From Rhizophagus irregularis (taxonomy: Eukaryota > Glomeromycota > Glomeromycetes > Glomerales > Glomeraceae), in assembly GCF_026210795.1 (NCBI RefSeq), contig NC_089434.1:1860001-1924000 (forward strand): a stretch of 64,000 nt of DNA. Direction: 5' to 3'. Under the pieces are notes generated by a model. It was given only the letters and a program-made list of their open reading frames with translations. It was not told the DNA's origin and searched no databases. The position numbers and the translations under genes were made by a program. Shown here piece by piece: positions 23,187 to 34,673 of this stretch (positions are counted from its first letter, which is position 1; each line of letters begins with the position of its first letter).

Positions 23187-23380
23187 ACTAACACACCATT
23201 TAGAGTATGCTCACCAACAAGCACGGCAACCTTTCCCACTGCCAATACGCGATTAGCAGGGTAATTAGTGACAGAACAGAGCGTGCGACTAACACACCAT
23301 TATGGTATGCTCACCAGCAAGCATGCAACCTTTCACACTGCAAACACGCGATCAGCAGGTATCTGGTGACAGAATAGAGC
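23187..23380. repeat. Tandem duplication, 101-bp period
   Basis: 23187-23283 and 23288-23380 share ACTAACACACCATT, TATGCTCACCA[A/G]CAAGCA, CAACCTTTC and GTGACAGAA[C/T]AGAGC in order, with scattered changes and small gaps. The first copy overlaps a minus frame at 23045-23245 that I do not trust as a gene. Origin unknown; the balanced composition suggests a transposon or gene fragment. Confidence 0.65.
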
Positions 23381-24518
23381 AACTTAGGCTGTAGTATCGA
23401 CTAAATAAATTCAACTTGCCTTAAAAACATTTATCCAGTTTAGTACCTTCTTCCCGATTTCGGAAGTTTCAGTATAATACTCTTTAGTTCACCTTTATAC
23501 GTACCATTTTTTCATCATCTAAATTACCTTCGCGTAGTCGGAAATCTAAAGCTTTTTAAGTGAAGGGCTTTCTGTGCTTTTCCAAAAGACTACATACGAT
23601 ATTCAAACAACGAGTTATATTATAAAGCATTTTCATAAAGAAATAGCTACAATTTGTCTTATCAGGTTATTTCAGAGCGTTAAGACATTCAGTACTCAGA
23701 TCCATTTTATATCTTTCGTTGCGAAAATAATATAATCACGAAAAAGTAATATAAGAGTTAATTTCCATAAAATGTAAAATCGCATGACGTACAATCTTGA
23801 TCTTCCAATGCAAACTAATGGGACATGTGCATATGAAAAAAATAATGATTTATTTTTTTGAAACTTTATTAATTTTCAGTGAAAAAGTGGAGCTAGCGAA
23901 TGAAATGTATGATGCTATCAGAGAGAGAGAGAATACGTACTTAAAAATTTTTTTCGATTTTACAGAATCTGTTGGTACGTAAAAATGCTTATCATAAGTT
24001 TTACTGCCCGAACAAGAAGAAGTAATGTATAGAGGCGGGAATATCGATTAACATACTGATGTTCTATTATGAATTTAAGGAGTGTCGAGTTGATCTAATT
24101 ACTATCGTGACGCGGTCATATTAACGTTCTGAATGTTTGAAGTCAATTGTGCAAGTTGTGAGGCCTTTATAGAGCATGGAATTGAACGCTGTAGTTATTC
24201 ATCCAACTTAACCCGCTGGTAAAGATTATTACTGTATCTTCAAAATGATACACATGACTAAATAATTTACCAAAATACCAAAATATATTAGAGGCATCAC
24301 TTATCCATTAAAAATAGAGAATAACCTAATAAAAGAATGTATGTTAATTAAATCACAATTAATAAATTTATTTGTAAATAAAAATGGTGAAAATATTAAT
24401 TTATCGTATTTGTTTATTCATAATTTATGAAATAAGACGATGAAGATTTATTTTGTAAATAATTAAATAATTAGTACAACAAAATAATAATAACTACTAT
24501 AATTATCCGACGTTATCA
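23381..24518. other. Intergenic DNA downstream of second kinase-Sel1 gene
   Basis: Frames up to about 60 aa here lack convincing composition or splice partners. 24300-24518 is typical AT-rich 3' flanking DNA. Confidence 0.4.
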
Positions 24519-27500
24519 TTATTTATAACTTTGATGTCCTGCTTTTTCATACCAGTAAATGGCTTTTTCTGTACATTTCTTTGTCCCTTCTCCTCGTTCA
24601 TACAAAAGTGCAAGACTTTTTTGTGCATCACGATTTTTCTTTCTAGCAGCTACTTTATAAAATTCAAACGCCTTTTCTTTATCAATATTAACTCCAATTC
24701 CATGATCGTGACAATATCCAACTCTATATTGAGCGTCTGCAAATCCTTGATCGGCAGATTTTTTATAGAATTCAAATGCTTTAATTTCGTCCTTTTCAAC
24801 ACCCTTTCCATTTTCATATAATAATCCTAGATTATATTGTGCTACTTCATCTCCATTATCTGCCGCTTTTTGATACCAATAAACTGCTTTTTCTAAACTC
24901 TTTTCGATACCCATACTACTTTCATAACAATATCCAAGTTGATTTTGTGCATCGTTATAATCATTTTCAGCTGACTTTTTATACAATTCAAATGCTTTAA
25001 TTTCATCTTTTTCAATGCCCTTTCCATTTTCGTATAATAATCCCAGATTATATTGCGCTACTTCATCTCCATTATCAGCTGCTTTTTGATACCAATAAAC
25101 TGCTTTTTCTAAATTCATTTCGGTAATTATGCCGCTCTCATAGTAATATCCAAGTTTACTTTGTGCATAACTATAATTTTGCTCAGCTGACTTTTTATAC
25201 AATTCAAATGCTTTGATTTCATCCTTTTCAATACCATCTCCAAATTCATAACATTCACCTAAATTATATTGTGCAATTTTATTCCCATTTTCTGCTGCTT
25301 TTTGATACCAATAAACTGCTTTTTTAAAATCTTTGTTTATACCTATACCAACTTTATAATAATATCCTAAACTATTTTGCGCATCAACATATTCTTGCTC
25401 AGCTGATTTCTTATACAATTCAAATGCTTTGATTTCATCTTTTTCAATACCATCTCCAAATTCATAACATTCACCTAAATAATATTGTGCAATTTTATTC
25501 CCATTTTCTGCTGCTTTTTGATACCAATAAACTGCTTTTTTAAAATCTTTTTCTATACCTATACCATTTTTATAAAAAAATCCTAAACTATTTTGTGCGT
25601 CACTATATTCTTGTTTAACAGATTTTTCAAACAATTCAAATGCTTTAACTTCATTTTTTTTAATACCAATTCCATATTGATAACATCTACCTAAATTATA
25701 TTGTGCGATTTTATTTCCACTTTCTGCTGCTTTTTGATACCAATAAGTTGCTTTTTCTAAATTTTTTTCTATACCTATACCACTTTCATAAAAATATCCA
25801 AGTTGACATTGTGCATCATTATGATTTTGTTTAGCTGATTTTTTATACAATATAAATGCTTTAACTTCATCATTTTTAATTATTTCATAATATTTACCTA
25901 AATTATATTGTGCAATTTCACTTCCATTTTCTGTTGCTTTTTGATACCAATAAAAAGCATTATCCAAATTTTTCTTTGTTCCCTTTCCATTTTCATACAA
26001 TAATCCAAGATAATTTTGCGCTTTGCTATATCCATTTTCAGCTGATTTTTTATACCATTCAAATGCTTTAAATTCATCTTTTTCAACACCTTTTCCATCT
26101 TCATAACATCTGCCTAAATTATATTGTGCAACATTAATTTCATTTTTTGCAGCTTTTTGAAACCAATAAAAAGCTTTTTTCAAATTCTTTTTTACTCCTT
26201 TTTCATTTTCATATAAAAATCCAAGATTATTTTGTGCATAACTATTATTTCCTTTCTTCGCAGATTTTTTATACCATTTAAATGCTTTGACTTCATCTTT
26301 TTCAACACCATAACCATCTTCATAACATTTAGCCAAATTATATTGTGCAATTTCATTTCCGTTTTCTGCTGCTTTTTGATACCAATAAAATGCTTTTTCT
26401 AAATCCTTTTCTGTACCAATACCATTTTCATAAAAAAATCCAAGATTATTTTGTGCCAAGTTATAATTTCCCTCGTCAGCTGATTGCATATATAATTCAA
26501 ATGATTTAATTTCATTTTTTTCAATACCAATACCATATTGATAACATCTACCTAAATTATATTGACCAATTTTATTTTCATTTTCTGCAGCTTTTTGATA
26601 CCAATGAAAAGCTTTTTCTGAATCTTTTTTGATCCCCTTTCCATTTTCAAATAATATTCCAAGATTATTTTGTGCATTACCATAATTACCTTCTTCGGCA
26701 GCTATTTTAAATAATTCAAAAGCCATCGTATTATTAATATCAGTTCCAATTCCTTTATAATAACAACATCCAAGTAAAAATTTTGAAACAATATTTTCTC
26801 GATCAGCTGATTTTTTATAAAGTTCAAATGCTTTTTTTTCATCTTTTTTGATTCCTTTTCCATGTTGATAACATTTACCTAAATGATACAATGCACTTAA
26901 ATTTCCATGATTAGCCGCTCTTTCATACCAATAAAAAGCTTTATTTAAATCCACATTTGTTCCTTTACCATCTTCATATAAATTACCAAGATAAAGTTGA
27001 CCACATATACTATTATTCTTTATAGAATTATTTAAACAATTAATTGCTAAATCACTATTAATTTCAGTTCCAACTCCTGTTTGATAACATTTACTTAAAT
27101 AAACTTGTGCAATATTATAATTATCTTCTGATGCTTTTGAAAATAATTTAAAAGCTTCATCATTATCCTTATCTACAATAATACCATTATAATAAAGAAA
27201 ACCGAGAAAGAAAATATATTGAGGATTATTTGATTGATTTTTTATAAGCCAATTAAATATATTATTTGTTTGATTTGAAAGAGTAATATAATGATTAATA
27301 AATTGATTCGTTTCTAAAAAATTATATCCTTCCTTATCTTGTATTTCAATTAATAAAGAAATTAATTTATCAATAATTGAATCTATAGAATCAAATATTT
27401 CATTAAATAGTTTTCTAACTTGTTTTATTATATATGGTAAAATTTTATTTTCTAACGTATCTAAATCATATTTTAATATAAAATCACTTATTACCAAATC

Positions 27501-28715
27501 ATCAAATTCATTATCTATTGATATAGGATTAGAATTTATCTCTTTTGGTAATTCTTTCTTACATATAATAGCACTAATACATTCGTTGTGTTCTTTAGAT
27601 ATAATTGATTTTAAAGATAAAACAACTTGTTGTATAGCAGGTCTTTTATCAGGATCATTTAACCAACATGCTAAATTGATTTTTTTATAAGAGTTTAGAG
27701 AGTCAATGTAAATAAATATTCAAATAATAAAATTCATACTAAATAAATAATTTACCTTTATATAAATTACTATATTCGGGTGGTGTATCTTCAATAATAT
27801 TCTCTCTTTTTCCATTTTTTATATTTATAGCCAAACATACATCATATTGTGTATCTTCATCATAAAAAGGTCTACGTCCACTTGATAGTTGCCATAAAAG
27901 AACTCCAATACTATAGATATCTGATTTAGTAGTTATTGCATATGATTGATCATTTAAGCATTTTGGATCTACGTATGGTAACACACCGTATACATCCTTA
28001 AGATAAATTGATGCTTCAGATGTCTTCCTAGATAGACCAAAATCCGCCAATTTAATATTATTCTGATGTATAAGTACATTATGTGCATGCTAAGACATAG
28101 AATTAAATTAAAATTAGTAATTTTATATAATACTGCATTTAAATATTAAGAAATTATTACCAAATCGCAATGAATTATTCCTTCGTTATGAATACATTCT
28201 ACAGCACTTGCAAGTTGTAATGCTAACCGATATTTATCACACCATTCAAGCTTATTAAAATTTTCCTTTAAATAAGAATGTAATGAACCGCTGTCAGCAT
28301 ACTCTATAACCAATGAAAATTTATTCATTTGATTTTCTAATCTTGAAATTCCATAAAATCGTAAAATATTTGGATGAAAATCGATTTCTCGTTGTATTTT
28401 TAACTAAAAAAGGATTTTTAATATTATTAATTCATATAATTCATTAAATAAAGTTATTACAGAAAATAATAATCATATAAATAGAGTTATTACCTCATTC
28501 ACGATTTCTTTAATAGTCAATTTATACGAAGATTTAATGACAAGAGGAGAGTCAGCTCCTTTCCAATTCGCTTGATAAATCTTTCCAGCTGAACCATTAC
28601 CATTAATTTCTTTTATATTGGTAAATTCGGAACAATTATAATATTTAATATAGTTTTCGTTAATCGCTTTTTCTACCCAATCAACGGAATCATCGGTTTG
28701 TTTGTCGATCGTCAT
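24519..28715 (-). CDS. Protein kinase with long Sel1-repeat array, 1316 aa (paralog 2)
   Basis: Exons 28494-28715, 28161-28403, 27756-28089 and 24519-27670, GT-AG, in phase, 3951 nt. The kinase domain matches paralog 1 in exon layout (third exon 334 nt in both) and motifs: loop GNGSAGKIY, lysine in PLVIKSSY, catalytic HCDLHAHNVLI, ADFGLSRKTSEA, ACWLNDPDKRP. A Ser/Ile-rich linker leads to VISDFILKYDLD, a segment shared with paralog 1. About 25 Sel1 repeats of 36 aa follow and fill the last 900 residues. They alternate between two types (YWYQKAAENGN and FELYKKSAEQ), so the real unit is about 72 aa. Sel1 arrays form curved scaffolds; here they probably bring substrates to the kinase (inference). 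The first codon (MTIDKQTDD) aligns with the start of paralog 1. Confidence 0.87.
24522..27224 (-). repeat. Sel1 coding repeat array, ~25 units of 108 bp
   Basis: About 2.7 kb of tandem 108-bp coding units arranged mostly as 216-bp pairs. Units 16-19 and 20-23 are the most alike: the KDEIKAFELYKKSAE half recurs nearly unchanged. First (FFLGFLYYNGIIV) and last (KAIYWYEKAG) units match the ends of the array in paralog 1, while the middle has no one-to-one partners. Confidence 0.85.
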
Positions 28716-29450
28716 TTTTGTACAAATAAATAAATAAAAAAAAAGGTATTAAAAAATAAAAAGCAAAAAAGAAAGATTTAACTCATTAATTCAAATAAAC
28801 AAATAATTAATTAATTAAAAAAAAAATTTTTTAAATTTTTGTTACGGTTTATATTTCTTTTTTGTAAATATTTGTGCAATATTTTGTCAAATTGGTTTTG
28901 ATTAACAAGAATGGTATTGATAAGGAAATGAATAACCACTATTAAGTGATAAACATCAAACACAATCGCATATGGCAGAACACAATGGCTTTGTTTATAC
29001 ATAAATTTACTAATTTGGTTTGCATCAACCAAGTTTGTTTATGAAAAGTAATCTAGGCCAATTCTTTGTTTAACATAACTGCCTTATTATTGAAATAATC
29101 ATAAACGATTTTCGGGATTTTTTATCTGTTATATAGTAACATGCTATGACGTAAATTATATTATTATTTTTTTTTTTTTGGTTTTTACTTTTTTAAATAA
29201 CCATTGCTTAAATTACCTAGACAAAATTTAAATTAAAAAATAAATCTTTTTATTATAGTTACTACAGTATATAGTAGCACTGCCTAAGAGACTCCCTTTC
29301 CGCGTACCCTATCGGATATTTTATTAGACAAAAAAAATTTTTTTAATTTAGACCCAGGTATAATTCAATTTTTTTAAATGAGGTAAATTGATATAGACCC
29401 GGGTATTTTATTATCCATACTTGATTTAACCATGTTCATGTGGAGGTTCC
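28716..29450. other. Upstream region of second kinase-Sel1 gene
   Basis: Probably its promoter and leader. A minus frame at 28811-29032 has no support. At 29350-29416 a short motif TAGACCC[A/G]GGTAT occurs twice. Confidence 0.4.
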
Positions 29451-29551
29451 TTAACGTACGCACCGTGCGTACGTACATCCTATCAGAGTTTAGGAGTTAT
29501 GCACTTGCACGTGATAGCGTTAAACTTAACTCCGGCCGGTGCGTACGTTAA
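29451..29551. mobile_element. 101-bp element with 14-15-bp TIRs (TTAACGTACGCACC)
   Basis: TTAACGTACGCACC at 29451-29464 is the exact inverse of GGTGCGTACGTTAA at 29538-29551. The ends are rich in CpG and ACGT, very unusual for the window. The short length and matching ends suggest a MITE; no clear target duplication. Confidence 0.55.
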
Positions 29552-29597
29552 TATCGTACACATGATGCGTAAGTTAAAGATGGCGGATAAGGCTTAA

Positions 29598-29738
29598 TTA
29601 CCGTATTTTGCGGTATATAAGCACCCCTTTATTGCACTTAATGCCGGCCAAGATCCTCATAATTCTGGCCAAAATCGCTATAATTCTGACCAGGGGTACT
29701 TATTTTCAGGAGTGCTTACTAACCGCAAAATACGGAAT
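29598..29738. mobile_element. ~140-bp MITE, TIR core CCGTATTTTGCGG
   Basis: CCGTATTTTGCGG at 29601-29613 is inverted at 29723-29735, and similarity continues inwards (TATATAAGCACCCC against TTAGTAAGCACTCC). AATT lies next to both ends and may be a target duplication. Internal GGCCA blocks are also palindromic. Confidence 0.6.
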
Positions 29739-29939
29739 TGTTAGGTACACTTATTTGTATGTACTTGATATTTATGGTGCATGAGATGGTTTTGTCTGTT
29801 AAACTACTTTCCTTCCCCTCTTTTTAGTACCTTTCATCATTTCAAGGCGCGACTTCAACTCCAAAATGTCCACAAGGCTCCAACAATAATAAAAAAAAAA
29901 GAAGATGGAACGTTTAATAGTTGTTAGTACATTCGTCAC

Positions 29940-30042
29940 CCCTGTAAAAAAGTCGATCCGTTTTTTGTATTCCATCTTTTTTCGTCAAAGGCTCATATTT
30001 ACGGAGTTTTTACAGAAATAATGGACAAAATTTTTTATAGGG
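29940..30042. mobile_element. ~103-bp MITE, family also at 61761
   Basis: Begins CCCTGTAAAAAAGTCGATCC and ends with the inverse of CCCTATAAAAAATTTTGTCC. The same layout (CCCTGTAAAAAA..GATCCGT ... TTTTTACGGA/TTTTTACAGA ... AGAAATAATGGA ... TTAGGG or TATAGGG) recurs at 61761-61883, so this is a dispersed family. Confidence 0.6.
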
Positions 30043-32200
30043 CACTCCATGTAACCTATACAATCCTGATGTAACTACCAATTTGTAAAAAGAAATAACT
30101 TGCTTGAAATAAATCAGTACTTATTCGGTTTTTGCATGAATTATTGAATTATCATAATTCAAATAGTGCAATCTTTAAATCATATGATGTTACATAACAA
30201 ATGCAAAATTTTCCTTTTTCATCAGATTTTTTCTGAAGTTTATAATACTGTAATTGCTGCAAATTTCTTTTACAGTTATAGAATATAAGTATTATAATAT
30301 TATAATTATCTAAGTCTAAGGATTGTAAATTCAGGATACTTTGAATTCTCAAAAGTGAAACTATTACTTGTAAGTATTCTAATTTTTTGGTTTAAAAATT
30401 ATAAACTAAAGTGAAATCTTTAATTACTAATTTTAATTAAATACTTTATATTCATTGAAAAATGTAATTTGCAATTGTATGATCCTAATTCCTAAATCAT
30501 GTGATTATTAACCAATTAAATTTTAATTTTAATGATATTATTTGTTATTAAGAACACTTTTTAAAAATACTTTATAAAATGGAAACAAATTAATTTTTTT
30601 ATAATAAATATATGACATTATTAAATATTTTTTAAGCATTTTTAATTAACAGGTGTAAAACTGGTTTATAATAGTATATTTAAGAAATTATATCATATCA
30701 CATAATTACAAAATATTCTAAAATTTTAAATTACAATAATTCCATTTATATTAAATCTGCAAATATAAAATACATATCCTTAAAATCCACTTAGCAAGTT
30801 TTAGCAAGTTGAATTTAATTATACAAAGATATTAAAATACAATTTAAGTAAAAATAGTGATTCTATAAATATAATCTTATTTACTAATTATTTAATTTGT
30901 TTGATTAGAGCTTTCAAATAAGCTATAGATCATTAAATTCTAATTGTTAAATAGCAAATATCCTTAAAAGCTTAAAATACTATTATTATTTTTTAATTAT
31001 AAATAATCATTTAACATCTAATAACTATTTTAACCATTTTGGATTATAATTATTAATTTACAAATCTTATTTTTTTCTATTCTGTAAATTCAAGATATAT
31101 TTTTAGAATTTTGGTTAAAGTAAATTGACTTTCTTTATTAATTAAAAGTTGTTAAGCAGGTTTTAAACTGCTAGGATCTTAATTTTCATGATAGTACATT
31201 CAATATTCATAAAGTTATCTACATTTTTACAATGGTATTAATTTACAAATTTTATTTTTTTGTTCTGTGAATTCAAGACATATTTTTAGTTGAGCATTTT
31301 GAACAAAGTAAATTGATTTTCTATATTAATTGAAAGCTATTTAACTAGATTTAAAAGTACTAGAATTTACATTTTGTAATTAATACATTTAATACTTACA
31401 GAATTGTTTATTTTCTACAACTTGTACAGTTGTACTACATTTTTTAAGATAATATTTGCTGCATTTTTAAATAAATAACAAATATTTTACTATTTAAAAT
31501 TTAATTTTTAATAATTAATTTTTTAATATTTTAAATAATAATATCTATTTTTTTTAATTTAAATTTTTTTATTATTATTTTATTTATAAAAATTAAGTAG
31601 AAATTCATATAATTGTTAAAAGAAAATAATGTATTTAATTATGTAAAAGATGCTTCAAATTTGATAATATAGAATTAAGATATATACAGTAAATAGAAAG
31701 AAATATGGAGGTAAACATTTAACTAATTTGTTATGCAAAATATTAAAAAATATGATGAATTTGCTTTTTATTGAATAAATGAAAAGTTATTATATAGATT
31801 ATCCAAAGGAATATGTTTATTATATTTAACATAAAAATTTTTTGGTATTTAAACAGATTTCAACTATTTATCTTAATAGAATATTATATGAAAATATATT
31901 ATTATACAGATATGATAAACAGGAACAAGGAGGTTAATTTTAAAAAATTGTTTAATTCTGAATAAGATAGATTCCATTCACTTTTTAAACAATTACTGCA
32001 ACTAAAGCCTTTAATAAAGTGGCATAAAGGATATAGTTGATAAAAAAAAGCAAATAGTAAGCAATAGAAATCATAAGTAATATAGTTATATATAACTTTA
32101 AAGATTTATTATTTTGCATATATTAACAAACAACAATTTACTTGAATTTCTTAAATCATTTTTTTGATCAAGAATTAAAAAGAAATTTACTTTGAACCAT
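30043..32200. other. AT-rich intergenic DNA
   Basis: About 2.1 kb with no gene I can support. Two loosely similar stretches at about 31060-31150 and 31240-31330 (CAAAT[C/T]TTATTTTTTT... TTCAAGA[T/C]ATATTTTTAG) look like an old duplication. Confidence 0.5.
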
Positions 32201-33215
32201 TCACTCCTTATTAACATTATCATTTAAGCCTGATTTATATCCAATAATTTCCTTTTGAGCAAGCAATAACTCATCTTGTAAACTAATAATTTTTGTTTTC
32301 AAAAATTCAACTTGAGTTGTTAATTTCATGCATCCAATACAACCAAGATTAATCAATTCCTTTATTTTAAGGGAAAAAAAGTTTATTATTATAAATATTA
32401 TTGTTAAAATAAAAAAAAACATAATTAAATATAAAATACCTTTTTAACTGATCCTTCAGCTGCTGTGTCTATTAAAGGTATTGAAGAAGATTGTTCATCA
32501 TTATCATTTGTTAGGTCTATTTGCATTGGAGAAAACTGACAATCATTTGGAGGATGAATTGTTAGAGTTGAAGAATCATCTGAAGTAATTGGAGAATTAT
32601 CTGAAATGATTGCTGAAGGAGTAATCACTGAAGTTGAAGGAGTTACAATCTAAACGTGAATAGTAGAATAAAAAAAATTAGTACAAAAATAAAGAAACAA
32701 AATTTAAAACAGCAAAACTTACCTCATCATATTTTATAAGTTTCTTTGTTTTAAATTCTTTAGCCTCAGAAAACTTTATAATCGTATATGCTGGACCAGA
32801 GAATCTTTTACCCTTCATTGTATGAAGAAATACACATGCATCTTCATATGTATTAAAATGTACAACCCCATACCTGAAAAATGTAAATTTACATTAAAGA
32901 CAAAAATACGAATAAATGAAAAATTGATATTTACTTACCCTTGTTGATCCTTCTTAATAACATGCACAAATGGAGGAGAATTTATGGATTTTAGCCATGT
33001 TTCAATTTCTTTTATACCAAGATGGTGGATATTTCCACAAAAGAAAACACTGTGGTTATCCTTTCCACATCCACTACAAGAGTTTTCTTTATAAGAAAAA
33101 ATTATATTAACATTTCGTGATAGATATAATGATAATAGTAATAAATATAATAAAGACAAAATAACTTTATAAAACATAAAATTAAGTTTTCATACTTACC
33201 AAAGAATGACGACAT
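32201..33215 (-). CDS. RRM-like domain protein with C-terminal coiled coil, 227 aa
   Basis: Five exons: 33200-33215, 32939-33086, 32723-32873, 32440-32649, 32201-32359; all GT-AG, 684 nt in one frame. The first exon is only 16 nt (MSSFF). Residues 8-20 hold a Cys/His cluster (NSCSGCGKDNHSVFFCG). Residues about 17-95 look like an RRM fold: a first strand SVFFCGNI, helix IKEIETWLKSI, strand FVHVIKK, strand YGVVHFNTYEDACVFL, helix, last strand AYTIIKFSEAK. A Ser/Thr/Pro/Asp-rich linker follows, then a leucine-rich coiled coil (LTTQVEFLKTKIISLQDELL). RNA binding is inferred from fold; typical RNP1 aromatic residues are weak (YGVVHF). I cannot name an ortholog. Confidence 0.7.
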
Positions 33216-33728
33216 TGCAAGGTAAATAGTAGAAAGGAAAAAGACACGTTATCAGTTATAAAAATAATTTTAGGGTATTTATATATTTATAGATTTAGTT
33301 CACGAGTTTAATGCATAATCAATTGTTTGTTACACGACTTTGAAAAATCATTTTATATTGGTTATATCGTAATAAAAAAAAAAATTTGTTCGGTCTATCG
33401 GTCTAACAAAATAAATAAACAATAAAATATATAAGGTTAAAATCAAATTTAAATCGATTAGGAAACGATCAAAAAAAATTTTTTCCTTTTTTTTTAAAAA
33501 ATTGTTAATAATTACGAGTTTTTTAAGAAATATATATATATATATATTTTTGTTTCTCATGTTCGTCCAAACAAAATTGATGTTTTATAGCAAATTTTAT
33601 ATAAAAATTGTAAATCATTTAAAAAATGGCGCGTAACAATCGACAATCGATGGCAGAAATTTATTGCTTGAAAGATATTATGGCAGAATTTGTCAATCTC
33701 TACCTGTGGTAAATTAATCATTAATGAT
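33216..33728. other. Upstream region of RRM-like gene
   Basis: AT-rich with poly-A runs and a short (TA)n at 33532-33548. No further gene seen. Confidence 0.4.
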
Positions 33729-33938
33729 TTAATCCACAATAATTTCATTGAGCGTTTTTTTAGTCCCGTTTCTGGTATATATGAGAGTTGTATCGTCTCT
33801 AACAATCCGGGGACACCGATTTTTAACCTGACCAAGATCTTTATCGTATAATGCTTGGATTTTAATGAGAAGTGGAGTTGCATCATTAGTTTCAACTCGT
33901 ATTTTGCTGAGAAATCTTTCGAACCGCAATATGACAAT
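33729..33938 (-). pseudogene. Protein-coding relic, ~66 aa
   Basis: A minus frame that may begin after a TTAG acceptor at about 33939 reads IVILRFERFLSKIRVETND and later LYDKDLGQVKNRCPRIVRDD, ending NEIIVD and a stop at 33729. Residue composition is that of a real globular protein. No start or upstream exon was found. The overlapping frame at 33557-33937 is less convincing. Confidence 0.35.
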
Positions 33939-34673
33939 TTTTTCTCTCTAATCTCCTAAGCAAATGACTGCAAGAGTACCGTAATACATTGTTATGAACT
34001 CTGATTTTTTAACATGTCAAGATACATCCGAATTGTCGAAAATTCGAGCCATCTTAAGTATAAAATTCTAGAGATGAGAGTTTAGATATGTTTGAAATCG
34101 TCTATCTTATATCACTCTATCTTAAGGAGCACACAAGTCCTTAATAATCCCAAGTAAATTCGATACCTTTCAGCCCAGTAAACTTTATAATCAAAACGTA
34201 ATTAGCTGTGACGCTTACGTTTTTTTTAGTAACATAGAATCTGTCAAGGAAAAAATTTATGTAATATTATCTAATCTTTATTCATAAGATTAATTTATTA
34301 ACAGCTAATTCATGAACTCTAATCTATCATCAGGACATCCAAAAATGTTTTAATTAGATTAAGGTTTACATAATGAAAACTTTTTTCTAGATTAAATAAA
34401 ATAAAAAAAATTTAATTGAAAATATTGAAAATAATTTTCCGTGTTTAAAGGCCACGTGACAAAAAAAAAAATAAAATATCGGGACGACCGGAAGGTCTTT
34501 ATAATGATTATTTGAATTATTAGAAATAAATCATTATAGGTTATTTTCTAATGATAATAGATCCAGCATCTAATATTAATTGATCAATTTGATCTTTTAT
34601 TTAGTTATATAAGAAATAAAACGTGTATGGTTAATAAAAGTTTTTTAATATTTTTTTTTCTTGCAAAAAAAAT
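33939..34673. other. Intergenic DNA downstream of TRM44
   Basis: No gene supported. 34490-34673 is AT-rich and likely the 3' flank of the methyltransferase gene. Confidence 0.4.

Noticed and set aside
24531-24821. 96-aa plus frame
   Set aside because: Antisense of the Sel1 array.
25898-26104. 68-aa minus frame in a second phase of the Sel1 array
   Set aside because: Periodic out-of-frame reading of the repeat; the main frame is intact for about 990 codons.
33557-33937. 126-aa minus frame
   Set aside because: Overlaps 33729-33938, whose residues look more natural; the second half of this frame is unconvincing.
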